In this document: one piece after another, positions 34,213-46,101 of the stretch
Layout of the letters: each line of letters opens with the position of its first letter
Position numbering within the stretch: the stretch's first letter is position 1
Source: Ostrinia nubilalis
Taxonomy: Eukaryota > Arthropoda > Insecta > Lepidoptera > Crambidae
Length of the DNA: 64,000 nt
Reading direction: 5' to 3'
Assembly (NCBI RefSeq): GCF_963855985.1
Contig: NC_087097.1
Span: 9,643,001-9,707,000 of the forward strand
Position numbers and translations under genes: made by a program
The notes under the pieces: model-generated
What the model saw: the letters and a program-made list of their open reading frames with translations, nothing else
Database searches by the model: none
Told to the model about the DNA's origin: nothing

Positions 34213-34382
34213 ATATCGCTTTGCTCGGTGGTTACCGTACCGGACTACGAAGCTACTCAGATAGCGGGTTCAAGTCCCGCTCGGGCCATTATGTTAGTGT
34301 GCTGAGCACGAGAATTACCACGAGGGGTTAAAGGAACTATTAGTAATTAGGTACCTACGCATTACAAATTATTTTATGAAAA
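34213..34382 (+). mobile_element. tRNA-derived SINE, second subtype
   Basis: The head reads GCTCGGTGGTTACCGTACCG and has a good B box GGGTTCAAGTCCCGC near 34267. The tail shares ACGAGGGG, AACTATTAGTAATTAG and ATTACAAATT with the other SINEs. It lies only about 70 bases after copy 2 and derives from a different tRNA-like head. It lacks a closing acceptor stem, so it is not a tRNA gene. Confidence 0.7.
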
Positions 34383-34389
34383 AAATATG

Positions 34390-35793
34390 TACCTATTAAC
34401 GAACTAAACAGAAGAAAAAGAGTGCGTAACTTCGTTATTAATATACTGGTTTATCGGTTTAGCTAGACACATTCCCGTAATGCTTGCAAATTACCCCCTG
34501 AGTGCCCAAAATATAATTCACTCTAAATATATTGTTTGGACCACTTCTTTCCATACCATGCTCTTAAATGTAAAGGTAGGTACATTTTCCTACAGTAAAA
34601 CTACAAACAGATTATGATCAGCATTGTTTATTGATAATCTTTTCACACAAGGCTTTTTGACAAAAATTCTTCAGTCATTCTGTATAGCGAATAAATAACC
34701 TAGTATTTAAACGCAATAACACAAAATTAAATAGGTTATAAGAAATTTTAACGAAAATAAAAAATATTGCAAATTATTTCAAGTACCTAATTAAAAATGG
34801 GTATGTTTTTACCAGAACGGCTTTGAAGACAAAGTCAAAACAATACCTAAACTGGATGCATGAAGCTAGAGGCTCACAAGGTCGTATTTACATTATTCAT
34901 TAATTAATGTCACATCACATTAAATACATTTTTTTTAGTTACTCATCTCAAGTGCTTAGATAAATAACAACATACAAAGACATAAGTAGTTGCTCAAAAC
35001 TTAATTTAGAATGAAGATATTCAAAGAAAATACAAGTGTTACATTCATAAAACCGTTCTTCTGATATCTTAATTAAACTATAGTAACAACAAGGACAGTA
35101 AACCTAGATACGTCAGTCTTCATTCAAACATTCCCAAGGTCGTGTGACTCGTTACATCATCATCACTAAACGGTTACTTCAATTTTCATAATCACCTGCA
35201 TCTCAACATAAAGAAACTATAAAAATATAAAAAAGTTAAAAACAAAACGGCCATATTCCTGGATTATTTTTAAGCACAAAAGAAGTATTTTATCAACAGA
35301 GTTGAACTTCACATTTTGATAAATGATATAATTATTACTTCTCAAAATGAAGACAAAAGTTATATTATAATGCTATACAAAGCAAAGTATTGATTTCTTA
35401 TTGCTCTTTATTGACTCAAGGAAGTTACAGTAGAGATAACTTTCAAAGATAGTAGCACAAAACTGACAGACGATCAAAACAATTCAATATCACCACAAGG
35501 GACTAGTGTACTAGTCTGTCGTTAAAACGTAATAAAATCACATATTTTACACTCATTATCAGATCCTATACACACACCGCGCATAACAAAACGTATTTTA
35601 TACTAAAAAAATTACAACTCAAAAGTAAAGTTGTTTACTACTTGATGTGATCTGAAGCACAACATCGAATATTATGATCCAGTTAGCAAGTTTTTGGTGT
35701 CGTTGTTATCTCTAATTCTACTAATTTTACATTTCAAATGGTTTTGAATTAAACAAGTGCCTATAAATCTATCTAAATCACATGGAGACATTT
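34390..35793. other. Derlin-2/PPTC7 convergent 3' region
   Basis: Long AT-rich stretch, probably the PPTC7 3' UTR (minus strand) and intergenic DNA. No ORF or repeat with clear ends. Confidence 0.35.
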
Positions 35794-38700
35794 TCATAGT
35801 GCTACTATAGCTAGTAGAACCGTTATGTCGTCTGGTTTCCCACCTGTAAATACAGAAAGACAATGGTTATTAATTGACAAACTATTGTTCAGCAGTTTAT
35901 CTTTGTACACTATAATAATATTTTAATTTGTATTGTTTATTTGAGAGAAACTAGAAATGCTCAATAGTCTAAAAATACGACGACGACGTTTCTACGCCGT
36001 TCCCGTGTAGCTTATCGCGAAACTGTACAGTTGCACGAGAAATAAGAGTGTTTGAAACAAACACGTAAACAAGGGTGCATGCGGGAAATAATGTAAACAA
36101 TAAATAGACGATAAAATGTCTCACCAATAGCATCTATTCCGTTCTGCCGTGCGCTTTTAGCGAACGGTGACATGTAGCATCCGTCGAATGAGAGGTTTCG
36201 CGCCATCCAAGCTATGGAGTTGGCGACCGCCTGCAGTCGCTGCGAGTCGCCGGCGAGCCCCTGTGCCCTTCGCATCTCGGCTACCAGCACTGGTTCTGGC
36301 ACGTTGTCGAACACGCCGTCAGTGGCGACGAGGATCACGTCGCCACACTCCACCGTGAATTCCGACGTCTCTGCCGATTCTGGCCTGATAAGTAAAAGAG
36401 GTTCCGAGTTATACTGAGCAGTTTCTTACGGTAATTGATGGGAAGGCAGTTTCGTATTACATTCTTGAAAAATAAACAAAAACCATAAGTAATTCTAGCT
36501 GGGAGGGAATCCTACTATCCTACCTAATATACTCAACATCAAATAAATCGCACCTTCCGCGACGCGAACTTTAAAGATTTTCTTCTGACACAATCATGGT
36601 ACCCCAACAATATTGGTATTATTTGAAAGCCCAATAAATATCCTTAAAGAAAAATACATTCAATTTCTTAATAAATGATTAACATATACCATAAATGTGA
36701 CTTGAAAAAAGACCTCACTTTGGGCTCACCTCTGGGATCAATTAGACCAATTTTTATGGTAATAAAACCAAATAATGATCTCACGTGTCCTCTTTAACCG
36801 ATGGATAGCGATTAATCCCAACTTAACAGTTTTATAGCCATAAAAGTTGGCTCAAGCGTAACTACCTATTTTTTGAAGAAGTGACTCTGGATCCTTCTTA
36901 AGACACATTTTTGGGGTAAAAACCTTTCCTATAATGAACTCAAGTTTAGAACTAGGCTTTTAAGTAGTGCCAATATTGGTGGGAAGTGGGGATGCATACG
37001 TTTAAAAGTGCTTGTCGCGGGAGGTGCGATTTATTTGACGACGAGTGTATTATAAAGGCGAAAGTTTGTGTGGATGTTTGTTACTCTTTCACGCAAAAAC
37101 TACTAAACGGATTTTGTTGAAACTTTACAGTATTATTATTTGTAACCCTGATTAACATATAGGCTATAATTTATGCCAATCTGTGGCACTAAATTTCACG
37201 CGGGTGAAGCCGCGGGCATAAGCTAGTTTTAAATAAATATCTAAGTTCTACATATTATTATTTATTTACAATGCTACGCTTTATGCTAATGTAGCTACAA
37301 TGGCTTGAATTGTCGATAGCATCAGAATACGAAAGTGGAAACTGTCTCTTTTTAAATGAATTTTTTGTTTGACTCCTAGCAAGAGTTTGCATGAATTTGG
37401 AATGATTCTAGATTTTCTGTTACTTAGATAAAAAAGTGAATTACTTTATCTCCCTCCCTCCACCCAAAACAATGTCAAAAAAAGCAATTTAGATTATGGT
37501 ACAGAATTTCAAGGTATTTTAGAAAGTATTGCAAGGTCGAATGAACATTAATCAGGGAAAGTATGAATGACGCTGTGCTTAAAAATAAAAAAGTAGTTAC
37601 ACAAAATCGAACTCACTAATTTCATGGTAACATTCACTTGACCGCAACCCGTAACTGGGTACTTGGCCAAAGTCGAGACATCTCTGATATTGAATGAACC
37701 ATATTATGAGGCATTAATAAATATTATGATACTGCGTGTGCATGCAATTTCATTAGCGAGGTCATAACGATTCTAATACATGATGCGTAATCATAATCAA
37801 CCTCTCTCAGGACACTCCAGAGGACATAGAGGATAATACTGCTTCAATTTAATCCAGCTTAGTCTGGTGCTTACAGACTCACTAATAAAAGGAGATAATG
37901 GTAGTTTTATGACATAATAAATAATATAACTCTGATTGTCTTTGTGACCAGTTATAGAATAGGCTTGGTGCCAATGTTTACAACTTGCGTAATATGGTAT
38001 TTCTTATTAATAATGCTCGTTTGGTCTTTTCCTAATGATCGTGATGATGTACACAGTAATTTTAAAGAGGATTATTGGGAAACTGTTCTCAACTTTTTCT
38101 TTCTATTTCACAAGTTTTAAGTGCTCTATTTGTAAGCGTAATGGTATCCCGAACTGAACTGTCCAAATCCATAATGTTTAGCCCGACTCGGCTCGTATAA
38201 ACCAGTTTATTGCGAATTTAATAAAAGGCACACTGACCGTACGTTATGTAGGTAGGCGCCATGTCATGATACAGCGTATCTTGTTTTCGTTACTTTAGCA
38301 AACACTGTTATCCTATTATTTTATCCTTATCACACATTTTATAATGGATAAGACTTATTATTAAGGGCTTGAAATGATACAATGAATGAAAGTAAATATG
38401 AAATAAGATAGAGCAATCACAGCAGACATATTTTCTGCTGTATTTATGAAGTAGTTACGGACAGGCAACGCCCCCATAGTACCCAAATACACACACTGTT
38501 TTTTTAATGAGTTTCGAGTGCTATTTTGTCGTTCTCTCGAGTCAATCACGTAAACATTATTCCATAAATTTCAAGTCATCACGTGAACCTGGCAGAGATC
38601 CAATGCGCTAAAAATTCTAATATTAGTGCATGCAGAAAATACAACAGGACCGATTGTGGAATGAGCACATGACTACTGATCCCGTGTTATTAAAAAGCAG

Positions 38701-41700
38701 TCTTATGACTTGTGAAGCTTAAAATACGTGTCTTGTTTAGGGCGCGCCCGATACAATCATTATATTACAGTACAGTACAGGTATTATTTTAGTATACTCT
38801 ATATCTGTTTGGATATTACTTTTTTATGGCTATTGGAATGGCTACCGCTCGTCTGTATAATTATAACGGAATGCGTTGCCAGAATATTGGAAAATAGTAG
38901 TAGCGAGTATTTATTGACTAGGCTTCTATGTAACAAGCAAGGTCTTGCTAATAGTCTAGCTGGAGATGTAACTATGATTATGATAGACAAAATCCGGAAA
39001 AAGAACATCCGTGTCTGCTAAGTGCCGTAAACAACAAGGCGAAGGAACGAGAAGCCGTCGCACTCGGACAGTACAATAAAGATAAAATTATAGGTCAATG
39101 CTTATTTATCCGATTTTTATACCAACATGATGCAATAAAGCATCATTACGAATATAAAGGTAATGAGGTAAATGACGGTACGGATATTGAGACTGAGAGC
39201 TAATCCCAAAGAATTTGACGATAATTCTTTCTATCTCATACCTACAGTACATACAGGGTTATTTCTAAAAATAAATACTAGAAAAAATAGCATTTACAGA
39301 GAACGTGTATCTTTATCATTCAGATTAGAATTCTCCTGACACAAATCTAAGCTGACACACTTATCCATCCAACTATCATCTCAAGACCTTGAATGTAATA
39401 TTTACACCATTATCTTTATTGAAATAACCTTTTGCTTCGGTACGGCTATTTCTGACGCACTTTCTAAGTATTTACTGTAATGTTTAAGTTACTATTTCAT
39501 TAGACTAAACAAAATTCAGAACTTTTTGATTTTTAAGTAGTTACTTACTAAACAATCACTAATAAAACAGAATATTTATTTCAATACCTAAATAAAATAG
39601 GATGTAATTGCAAAAGCGATAATAAGGCATGCAAAGGTAAGGTACTATACAGGGTGGTGCAAAAATTAACGTCGTTCTACCAAAAAATCTCTATTGAAAG
39701 AAAGATGTCTTTCACAAAATAAGTCTTAATAAATGTCAGGGAATTGAAGATATAACTCTTCACATACATACATGGAAATGCGTAGTCGTAAATAAAAACT
39801 ATGGCAAGCTATATTTGGGACTTATGCCCTGAAAGGGGTCCACATACTAATAGAGTTTGAACAGTACCTGTCACTAAGGACGTTCCTGTCATGTCCTGGT
39901 GGTGGTAAGCTGAGCTGGTACGGTGTGTTGAAGTAATGCTGCTGCTCGTGCGAGCGGTGCACCACGCGGCCGCCGCGGATCACCATGTACCCGCTGTCGC
40001 CTATGTTGGCTGCGCGCATGATACTCTCTCTGCGGTCTAAGATCATCACGCACGCTGTGCTACTGCCTGTCAAGGAATTAAAGGAATGTCAGTACAGTTG
40101 GTAAGGCATTTGGCTGAAAAAAAAAGGGAAAAGGGCAAAAGAGTTTGAAGAAACGACTTTTAGGGCGCCTTTAAATTAAGAGGCGTGAGGAAGCGCTGCA
40201 GTGGCACCATTTCCGCGCCACCATTACTAATTAGCGCAACTTGTGTCTTGTTTGTCACAGGCTCACAGTAGTCTCAATTTATTGCATGTGATTGAACTAA
40301 ATACAATGAAAATTCAAATTAAAGTTCTAATTAGAGAAGAGAAATCTTATTTAAATATATTTGCATATAGACAAAAGGCAATTAATTTATCCATATTACC
40401 AAATCAAGTAATACATACCTAATATAGGTTTCTTGTGTTCCAGTAATTCATAATAGGATTTAGCTAGCAGATCCCCAGGTTCTGACAATTTGAAATGACC
40501 CATTTGAACTAGCCTCTCGCACGTCCTCATGAGATACGAGGAGAATTCGCCCGGATCAATGCCGTACGCGCGCCAGCCTCCCACTCCATCAGCGACTCCT
40601 AAGAAGAATACAATAGGTGATAAATAAGATAATAATGTAAAGTGATAATATCAGGACACAATGCTGAGCAGATGCCATTTTGGTTCAAACATGTACAAAT
40701 ACTTTGAACTGTATAAAATTGTAATGATGGTTTTGGACCAAATAAACATTTTTCTTTCTTTGTTTCTAGACATTTTTGTACAGATCAAGGTTAATACAGT
40801 CATCTTATGTACTTGTAATAGAGCCAATGTTACATCAAAAATTTTAAATCTGATGTGCATAAGAGGGCAAGAGGCATCCATACATAAGAGGGGTATTCAA
40901 AAAGTAATGAGAATGGTTTACTTTTTGAACAACCCTAGTACAACAATAGAATCATGTCAAACTACCAACCAATGTGAGTCTACTAACTACACACACTACT
41001 ACACTGTAGTACTGTACTTTAAAACAAACCAGAAACCATTAACTTTATGATTTTGTTTGACTTTTTCTAAAATAGACAAGCCTACACTGCTAACACACCC
41101 TGTATTACAACACCAGTCTACTTATAGCTTCACTGAAAAAGAACAAATTGTAAAAATAATGATAAACAGCTAAGGTATGTGTTAGTTTTTACTGAACCAA
41201 TTTTATTTTTAGATGATCACATAACTTGTCATAATGCCCACCCACCTTGTCAAAGTACCCATTAACATTCAGTTTCATTCTAACATCAAATCATGTTGAA
41301 TAAGCAATAAAAATTATTGAAATGAATTAAGTACCTACTTGTTTTATTGAGAAATAATTGTTAAATGTATGGTAGAAAAATATTATGCATTAGGGTGGAT
41401 ACTCTAATCACTAGAGCATCCACCCTAATGCAGACACTAGTCTAGTGTCACACCAGAAAAAGTAATAGGTACACCATTTCAATGACAAAACCGAAATGTT
41501 AATTTTCTTTCAATTTTAATCATTTTTGTTTCTATTTGTTACCAGTTTCTTTCATATTTGAGTTTCCTAAATAAATAATACTTTCTATAATTTAATTCCT
41601 TTCAAAAGAATGGTGGTAATAAATGTATACAGGGTGTGCTCTTAATTTTAAATGCAATAACATGAATGAATACATTCTGGGTCTACTGCTTGTTTACCAA

Positions 41701-42345
41701 ATTTACTATTTAAAGGCGAACAAATTATATTTAAAGTTTATATAAAAACAATGCTAAATTGTCATTCTAATAAGAATGTTTATGGCTTTCACGACAAATA
41801 AGAGAAAAAAAGACATTTTATAAGTTTCTAACTGGTTAGACAGTCTTGTGATTTTGAATAAAAAATATCCAAATTCTGCACAAAAACAATTTAATTGCTA
41901 TTATTGCTTTAAACATAATTCTGATACATAAACAAGGCTACATTTGACTGAAATAAAAGACTGGAAAAACATACTTTGCTAAAATTGAAACAATGACAAG
42001 TTACCAAGGCAGACCATATTATCACAATACATCAACAACAAATTCAGGAATAATAATAATAAATGATCAAATTAAGCCCAAACATAAACTATAGGTTTGA
42101 AAAGCTTTTTACTTACCAATAACATCCGCATTATTGAAATGAGTGGAAAACCATGCGTCGTCTCCGAATTGACCTTTATGTGTTCTTCCATTAGCAATGT
42201 CTTTGGGAAAGCCACATACTACCGAAACTAAATACGGATATTTCTTATTTGAAACATTTAATTCAGTAGCACTCGAGAAACTCAGAAGTCCGTTTCTAAT
42301 AACACGTGATACCACTCTGCCTGTCCAGAAAATAGACTGCATCAT
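35794..42345 (-). CDS. PPTC7: PPTC7-type PP2C protein phosphatase, five exons, 305 aa
   Basis: Minus-strand exons 42117-42345, 40419-40598, 39868-40066, 36125-36384 and 35794-35843; phases agree. Blocks are [104 protein letters not shown] and [14 protein letters not shown]. The metal-binding aspartates of PP2C enzymes ([20 protein letters not shown]) are all present, so the enzyme should be active. Length matches human PPTC7 (304). PPTC7 is a mitochondrial Ser/Thr phosphatase; the basic N-terminus ([13 protein letters not shown]) suits import. Intron 3 (3.5 kb) holds a MITE and a Helitron, and intron 1 holds a short hairpin. A 60-codon ORF lies 32 nt upstream on the same strand. Confidence 0.95.
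36540..37037. mobile_element. MITE of 498 bp in PPTC7 intron 3
   Basis: CAAATAAATCGCACCTTCCG at 36540 is inverted at the right end (GGGAGGTGCGATTTATTTG to 37037). The match runs on through CGCGACGCG with two or three changes. No ORF; superfamily and target duplication not resolved. Confidence 0.75.
37048..37226 (+). mobile_element. Non-autonomous Helitron, about 180 bp
   Basis: Begins ATTATAAAGGCGAAAGT, ends with hairpin CGCGG-GTGAAG-CCGCG, then GGCATAAGCTAG and a T. This is the Helitron 3' signature. The body differs from the Lep1-like copies at 21.8 and 58.2 kb, so it is another subfamily. It starts about 10 bases after the MITE. Confidence 0.8.
41387..41431. repeat. Near-perfect 45-bp hairpin in PPTC7 intron 1
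   Basis: Arms GCATTAGGGTGGATACTCTA and TAGAGCATCCACCCTAATGC are 20 bp with one mismatch; the loop is ATCAC. No second copy in the window. Could be a precursor-like RNA hairpin or a small foldback. Confidence 0.6.
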
Positions 42346-42377
42346 TCATTAGTTGTTTGGACTTTACCACCAGCCAT

Positions 42378-42560
42378 TCACCAATGAACAACCGATACAA
42401 ATAACACCATAGTCAGAAACATACTATAACTAAAACTGATCACTGCACCAACACCATTTACAAGAGACCACCACAGAATAATTGGTAAAGAAAGACGTAT
42501 TTTACAATACAATTCCCATGATCTTTGGATCTTACGTCTTGTGACCGTGCGAGCAACCAT
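42378..42560 (-). CDS. 60-residue small membrane-type ORF upstream of PPTC7
   Basis: Starts ATG at 42560 and stops TGA at 42378, only 32 nt before the PPTC7 ATG on the same strand. The first 20 residues are basic (VARTVTRRKIQRSWELYCK). Residues 24-60 are hydrophobic with one or two possible membrane spans (LSLPIILWWSLVNGV and FLTMVLFVSVVHW). Composition is like a real micropeptide, not like a shadow ORF, and no splice site is needed. It could be the first cistron of a two-cistron mRNA, an upstream regulatory ORF, or a chance ORF in the 5' UTR. I do not recognise the family. Confidence 0.45.
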   Translation of the reverse strand: MVARTVTRRKIQRSWELYCKIRLSLPIILWWSLVNGVGAVISFSYSMFLTMVLFVSVVHW

Positions 42561-43311
42561 AAACTAGAGAATAATGGCAACCAGAGACTATAGAGCTAGT
42601 AACGTCAATTGAGCTGTCAATAATAAAGGCATTGCTACACAATTACTTTATAATGCCACGGTTATGATTAGCTCTTTAGCTCATTTATCAAAGAACACAA
42701 GTGCTAATGGTAATCAAAATTCAAATAGCCTACGAAATGTAAAGAATCGTCGTTTATTTAACTACGGTTTAATTAGTAATTAATACCAATTGTTTAATTT
42801 TTGGTACTTAATCAATATTTTTCTTTCTTTCTAGTAGAGATCCGCTCGAAGTAACAACAACTTTAAAAATGCTTACAAATATATCTTCATCATCGTCCCT
42901 TCAGTTTCTGCTTTCAGCTAACATATTCACGAGCTAACTATTTTGGCATAATTTTGGTTTTGTGGTTTCGTCGACACTGACTTCTTCGAAATCGAAATTC
43001 GATTTTCGCAGATGTGGCCCAAGCATTATGATATTGATCCATAAACAATTTATTGGAGAAGTGCCTGTCTTTCTGACTGACGTTTCAGTTTTCACAAATC
43101 TATGGTAATGGAAGGCGTTGTAGAACAAAGCTCATCTTCGTTTTGTGGTACTTACAATTTAATGACGGCGGCTGATTGATTAGTTGGAAGTCGAAGTGCA
43201 ATTACGGAAATTACACCCCCTACATTGGTGCCGGTCACTTGGTAGTGGATTTTTTCGTTGGAAGAGTAAAGAAAAGGCATAAAACTGGTGTTCGATAAGT
43301 CACTTGGCAAT
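42561..43311. promoter_or_regulatory. Bidirectional intergenic region, PPTC7 / AP-2 alpha
   Basis: About 750 bp between divergent genes, so both promoters must lie here. The last 300 bases before the AP-2 alpha ATG are its likely 5' UTR. No TATA box or DRE was identified. Confidence 0.5.
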
Positions 43312-46101
43312 ATGCCTGCCGTTAGGGGCGATGGAATGCGAGGACTCGCAGTCTTCATATCTGATATACGGAACTGTAAAAGTAAAGAAGCAGAAATTAA
43401 GAGGATCAACAAGGAATTGGCTAATATTCGAAGCAAGTTTAAAGGCGACAAAACACTTGATGGATATCAAAAGAAAAAGTATGTCTGCAAGCTCCTGTTT
43501 ATCTTTCTCCTGGGCCATGACATCGACTTCGGGCATATGGAAGCTGTGAACTTGCTTTCCTCCAACAAATACTCAGAGAAACAGATTGGGTATCTATTCA
43601 TATCTGTTCTTGTGAATACTAACAGTGACCTGATTAAGCTCATCATTCAAAGTATCAAGAATGATTTGCAGTCCCGTAATCCCATCCATGTCAACCTGGC
43701 CTTGCAGTGTATCGCAAACATCGGTAGTAAAGATATGGCTGAAGCTTTCGGCACTGAGATTCCCAAACTACTTGTGTCTGGGGACACTATGGATGTTGTC
43801 AAGCAATCTGCTGCACTTTGCCTCCTCAGATTGTTTCGTAAGTCTCCTGAAATAATACCTGGAGGTGAGTGGACATCAAGAATTATACATCTTTTGAATG
43901 ATCCACACATGGGTGTGGTTACTGCTGCTACATCTCTGATAGATGCACTTGTCAAGAAAAATCCTGAAGAGTACAAAGGATGTGTCACACTTGCAGTGGC
44001 AAGGCTGAGCCGCATTGTTACAGCTAGCTACACAGACCTCCAGGATTATACATATTACTTTGTACCAGCACCATGGCTTTCTGTGAAGTTGTTAAGACTT
44101 CTCCAAAACTATACACCTCCCTCCGAGGAACCTGGTGTAAGAGGCCGCCTATCTGAATGTTTGGAGACCATATTCAACAAAGCTCAAGAACCTCCCAAGT
44201 CAAAGAAAGTTCAACATTCAAATGCTAAAAATGCTGTTCTATTTGAAGCAATAAGTCTTATTATTCACAATGACAGTGAACCTAACTTACTGGTGCGTGC
44301 TTGTAACCAGTTGGGTCAGTTCTTAAGCAACCGGGAAACCAACTTGAGATACTTGGCCCTTGAGTCAATGTGCCATCTTGCTACATCAGAATTTTCTCAT
44401 GAAGCTGTCAAAAAGCATCAAGAAGTTGTTATACTGTCAATGAAAATGGAAAAAGATGTATCAGTGAGACAGCAAGCTGTAGACTTGTTGTATGCAATGT
44501 GTGACAAAACAAATGCAGAAGAAATTGTTCAAGAAATGTTAGCTTACTTAGAAACAGCTGACTACTCTATTAGGGAAGAAATGGTTTTGAAGGTGGCAAT
44601 ATTAGCAGAAAAGTATGCTACAGATTTCACATGGTATGTAGATGTGATTCTCAATCTCATTAGAATTGCTGGAGATTATGTTTCAGAAGAAGTTTGGTAC
44701 AGAGTCATTCAAATTGTGATTAACAGAGAGGAGGTTCAAGGGTATGCTGCCAAAACTGTTTTTGAGGCTTTGCAAGCTCCAACATGCCACGAAAATATGG
44801 TTAAAGTGGGTGGATACATTCTGGGCGAATTTGGTAATCTAATTGCTGGTGATACAAGATCTTCCCCTCAAGTTCAGTTTGAGCTTTTACACTCTAAATA
44901 TCATTTGTGTTCCGCAGCGACACGCGCACTTTTGTTATCAACATACATAAAACTGGTAAATCTTTTCCCAGAGATTAAAAATCGTGTGCAAGAAGTATTC
45001 CGTGCTGATTCCAACTTGCGTTCAGCAGATGTTGAGCTACAACAGAGAGCATCAGAATATTTGCAACTTAGTATTGTAGCAAGCTCAGATGTTTTAGCCA
45101 CAGTACTGGAAGAAATGCCAGCATTCCCAGAAAGGGAATCATCCATTCTTGCAGTTTTGAAAAAGAAAAAGCCAGGACGTATTCCAGATGATGTAAGAGA
45201 ATCTAAGAGTCCACAACCAAATGCCATGCCAGCTCCAATTGTGAATTCCACAAATAATACTAATAACTCGAGTGCTGATCTTCTGGGATTATCTACACCT
45301 CCTGGTACAACTGCTCCTTCAGCTGGTAATGGGCTGCTGGATGTTCTTGGTGATTTGTATACCACTCCCAAAATAAGTCCAAATACTGTGCAGCAAAATA
45401 ATATCAAAAAATTCTTATTCAAAAACAATGGAGTACTCTTTGAGAATGACATTATACAAATAGGAGTCAAAAGTGAGTTCAGACAAAATCTAGGGAGGAT
45501 TGGATTATTTTATGGGAATAAAGCTTCCTACCCTGTTCTAAACATCCATCCTGAGCTTCAGTGGGCAGACATGCACAAACTTAATGTACAGGTAAAGCCT
45601 ATGGAACCTGTCATAGAAGCAGGAGCTCAGATTCAGCAAATGTTAACAGCAGAATGCATTGAAGACTTTATTGATACTCCAAGTATGACTATCACTTTTA
45701 ACTATAACAATGTACCACAAAAAATTACCTTAAAATTGCCCCTTACTTTGAACAAATTCTTTGAACCAACAGAAATGAATGGAGAGTCATTCTTTGCTAG
45801 ATGGAAAAATCTTGGTGGGGAACAGCAAAGAGCACAAAAAATATTCAAGGCACAGGGAGCCATAGATTTGTCTGCAACCCGCACCAAACTATCTGGTTTT
45901 GGTATGCAGCTTTTAGACGGCATAGATCCCAATCCTGAAAATTTTGTATGTGCTGGTATCGTGCACACTCGTGTCCAGCAAGTAGGTTGCCTCATGAGAT
46001 TGGAACCCAACAAGCAAGCTCAAATGTATAGACTGACAGTAAGGTCGAGCAAAGAAACTGTGTCACAAGAAATTTGTAACCTGTTAGCTGATCAGTTTTA
46101 G
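43312..46101 (+). CDS. AP-2alpha: AP-2 complex subunit alpha (alpha-adaptin), intronless, 929 aa
   Basis: Start chosen at [20 protein letters not shown], the family N-terminus; the open frame extends eight codons upstream without an ATG. Residues 1 to about 590 are the adaptin trunk of helical repeats ([20 protein letters not shown], then [53 protein letters not shown]). A short hinge with DLLGLSTPP and LLDVLGDLY follows at about 615-695. The appendage is at about 700-929 and ends [12 protein letters not shown]. Alpha-adaptin is a large subunit of the plasma-membrane AP-2 clathrin adaptor; the trunk binds PIP2 and cargo, the ear binds accessory proteins. The ORF is intact from end to end with no introns, which is unusual for a gene of this size next to multi-exon neighbours. 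It may be the native gene or an old working retrocopy. Confidence 0.96.
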   Translation: MPAVRGDGMRGLAVFISDIRNCKSKEAEIKRINKELANIRSKFKGDKTLDGYQKKKYVCKLLFIFLLGHDIDFGHMEAVNLLSSNKYSEKQIGYLFISVLVNTNSDLIKLIIQSIKNDLQSRNPIHVNLALQCIANIGSKDMAEAFGTEIPKLLVSGDTMDVVKQSAALCLLRLFRKSPEIIPGGEWTSRIIHLLNDPHMGVVTAATSLIDALVKKNPEEYKGCVTLAVARLSRIVTASYTDLQDYTYYFVPAPWLSVKLLRLLQNYTPPSEEPGVRGRLSECLETIFNKAQEPPKSKKVQHSNAKNAVLFEAISLIIHNDSEPNLLVRACNQLGQFLSNRETNLRYLALESMCHLATSEFSHEAVKKHQEVVILSMKMEKDVSVRQQAVDLLYAMCDKTNAEEIVQEMLAYLETADYSIREEMVLKVAILAEKYATDFTWYVDVILNLIRIAGDYVSEEVWYRVIQIVINREEVQGYAAKTVFEALQAPTCHENMVKVGGYILGEFGNLIAGDTRSSPQVQFELLHSKYHLCSAATRALLLSTYIKLVNLFPEIKNRVQEVFRADSNLRSADVELQQRASEYLQLSIVASSDVLATVLEEMPAFPERESSILAVLKKKKPGRIPDDVRESKSPQPNAMPAPIVNSTNNTNNSSADLLGLSTPPGTTAPSAGNGLLDVLGDLYTTPKISPNTVQQNNIKKFLFKNNGVLFENDIIQIGVKSEFRQNLGRIGLFYGNKASYPVLNIHPELQWADMHKLNVQVKPMEPVIEAGAQIQQMLTAECIEDFIDTPSMTITFNYNNVPQKITLKLPLTLNKFFEPTEMNGESFFARWKNLGGEQQRAQKIFKAQGAIDLSATRTKLSGFGMQLLDGIDPNPENFVCAGIVHTRVQQVGCLMRLEPNKQAQMYRLTVRSSKETVSQEICNLLADQF

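Noticed and set aside
34213..34290. Possible tRNA gene (A- and B-box like sequence, GGGTTCAAGTCCC)
   Set aside because: No acceptor stem can be closed and the tail matches other SINE copies, so it is a tRNA-derived SINE.
44901..45470. 189-codon minus-strand ORF
   Set aside because: Antisense shadow of the AP-2 alpha coding sequence.
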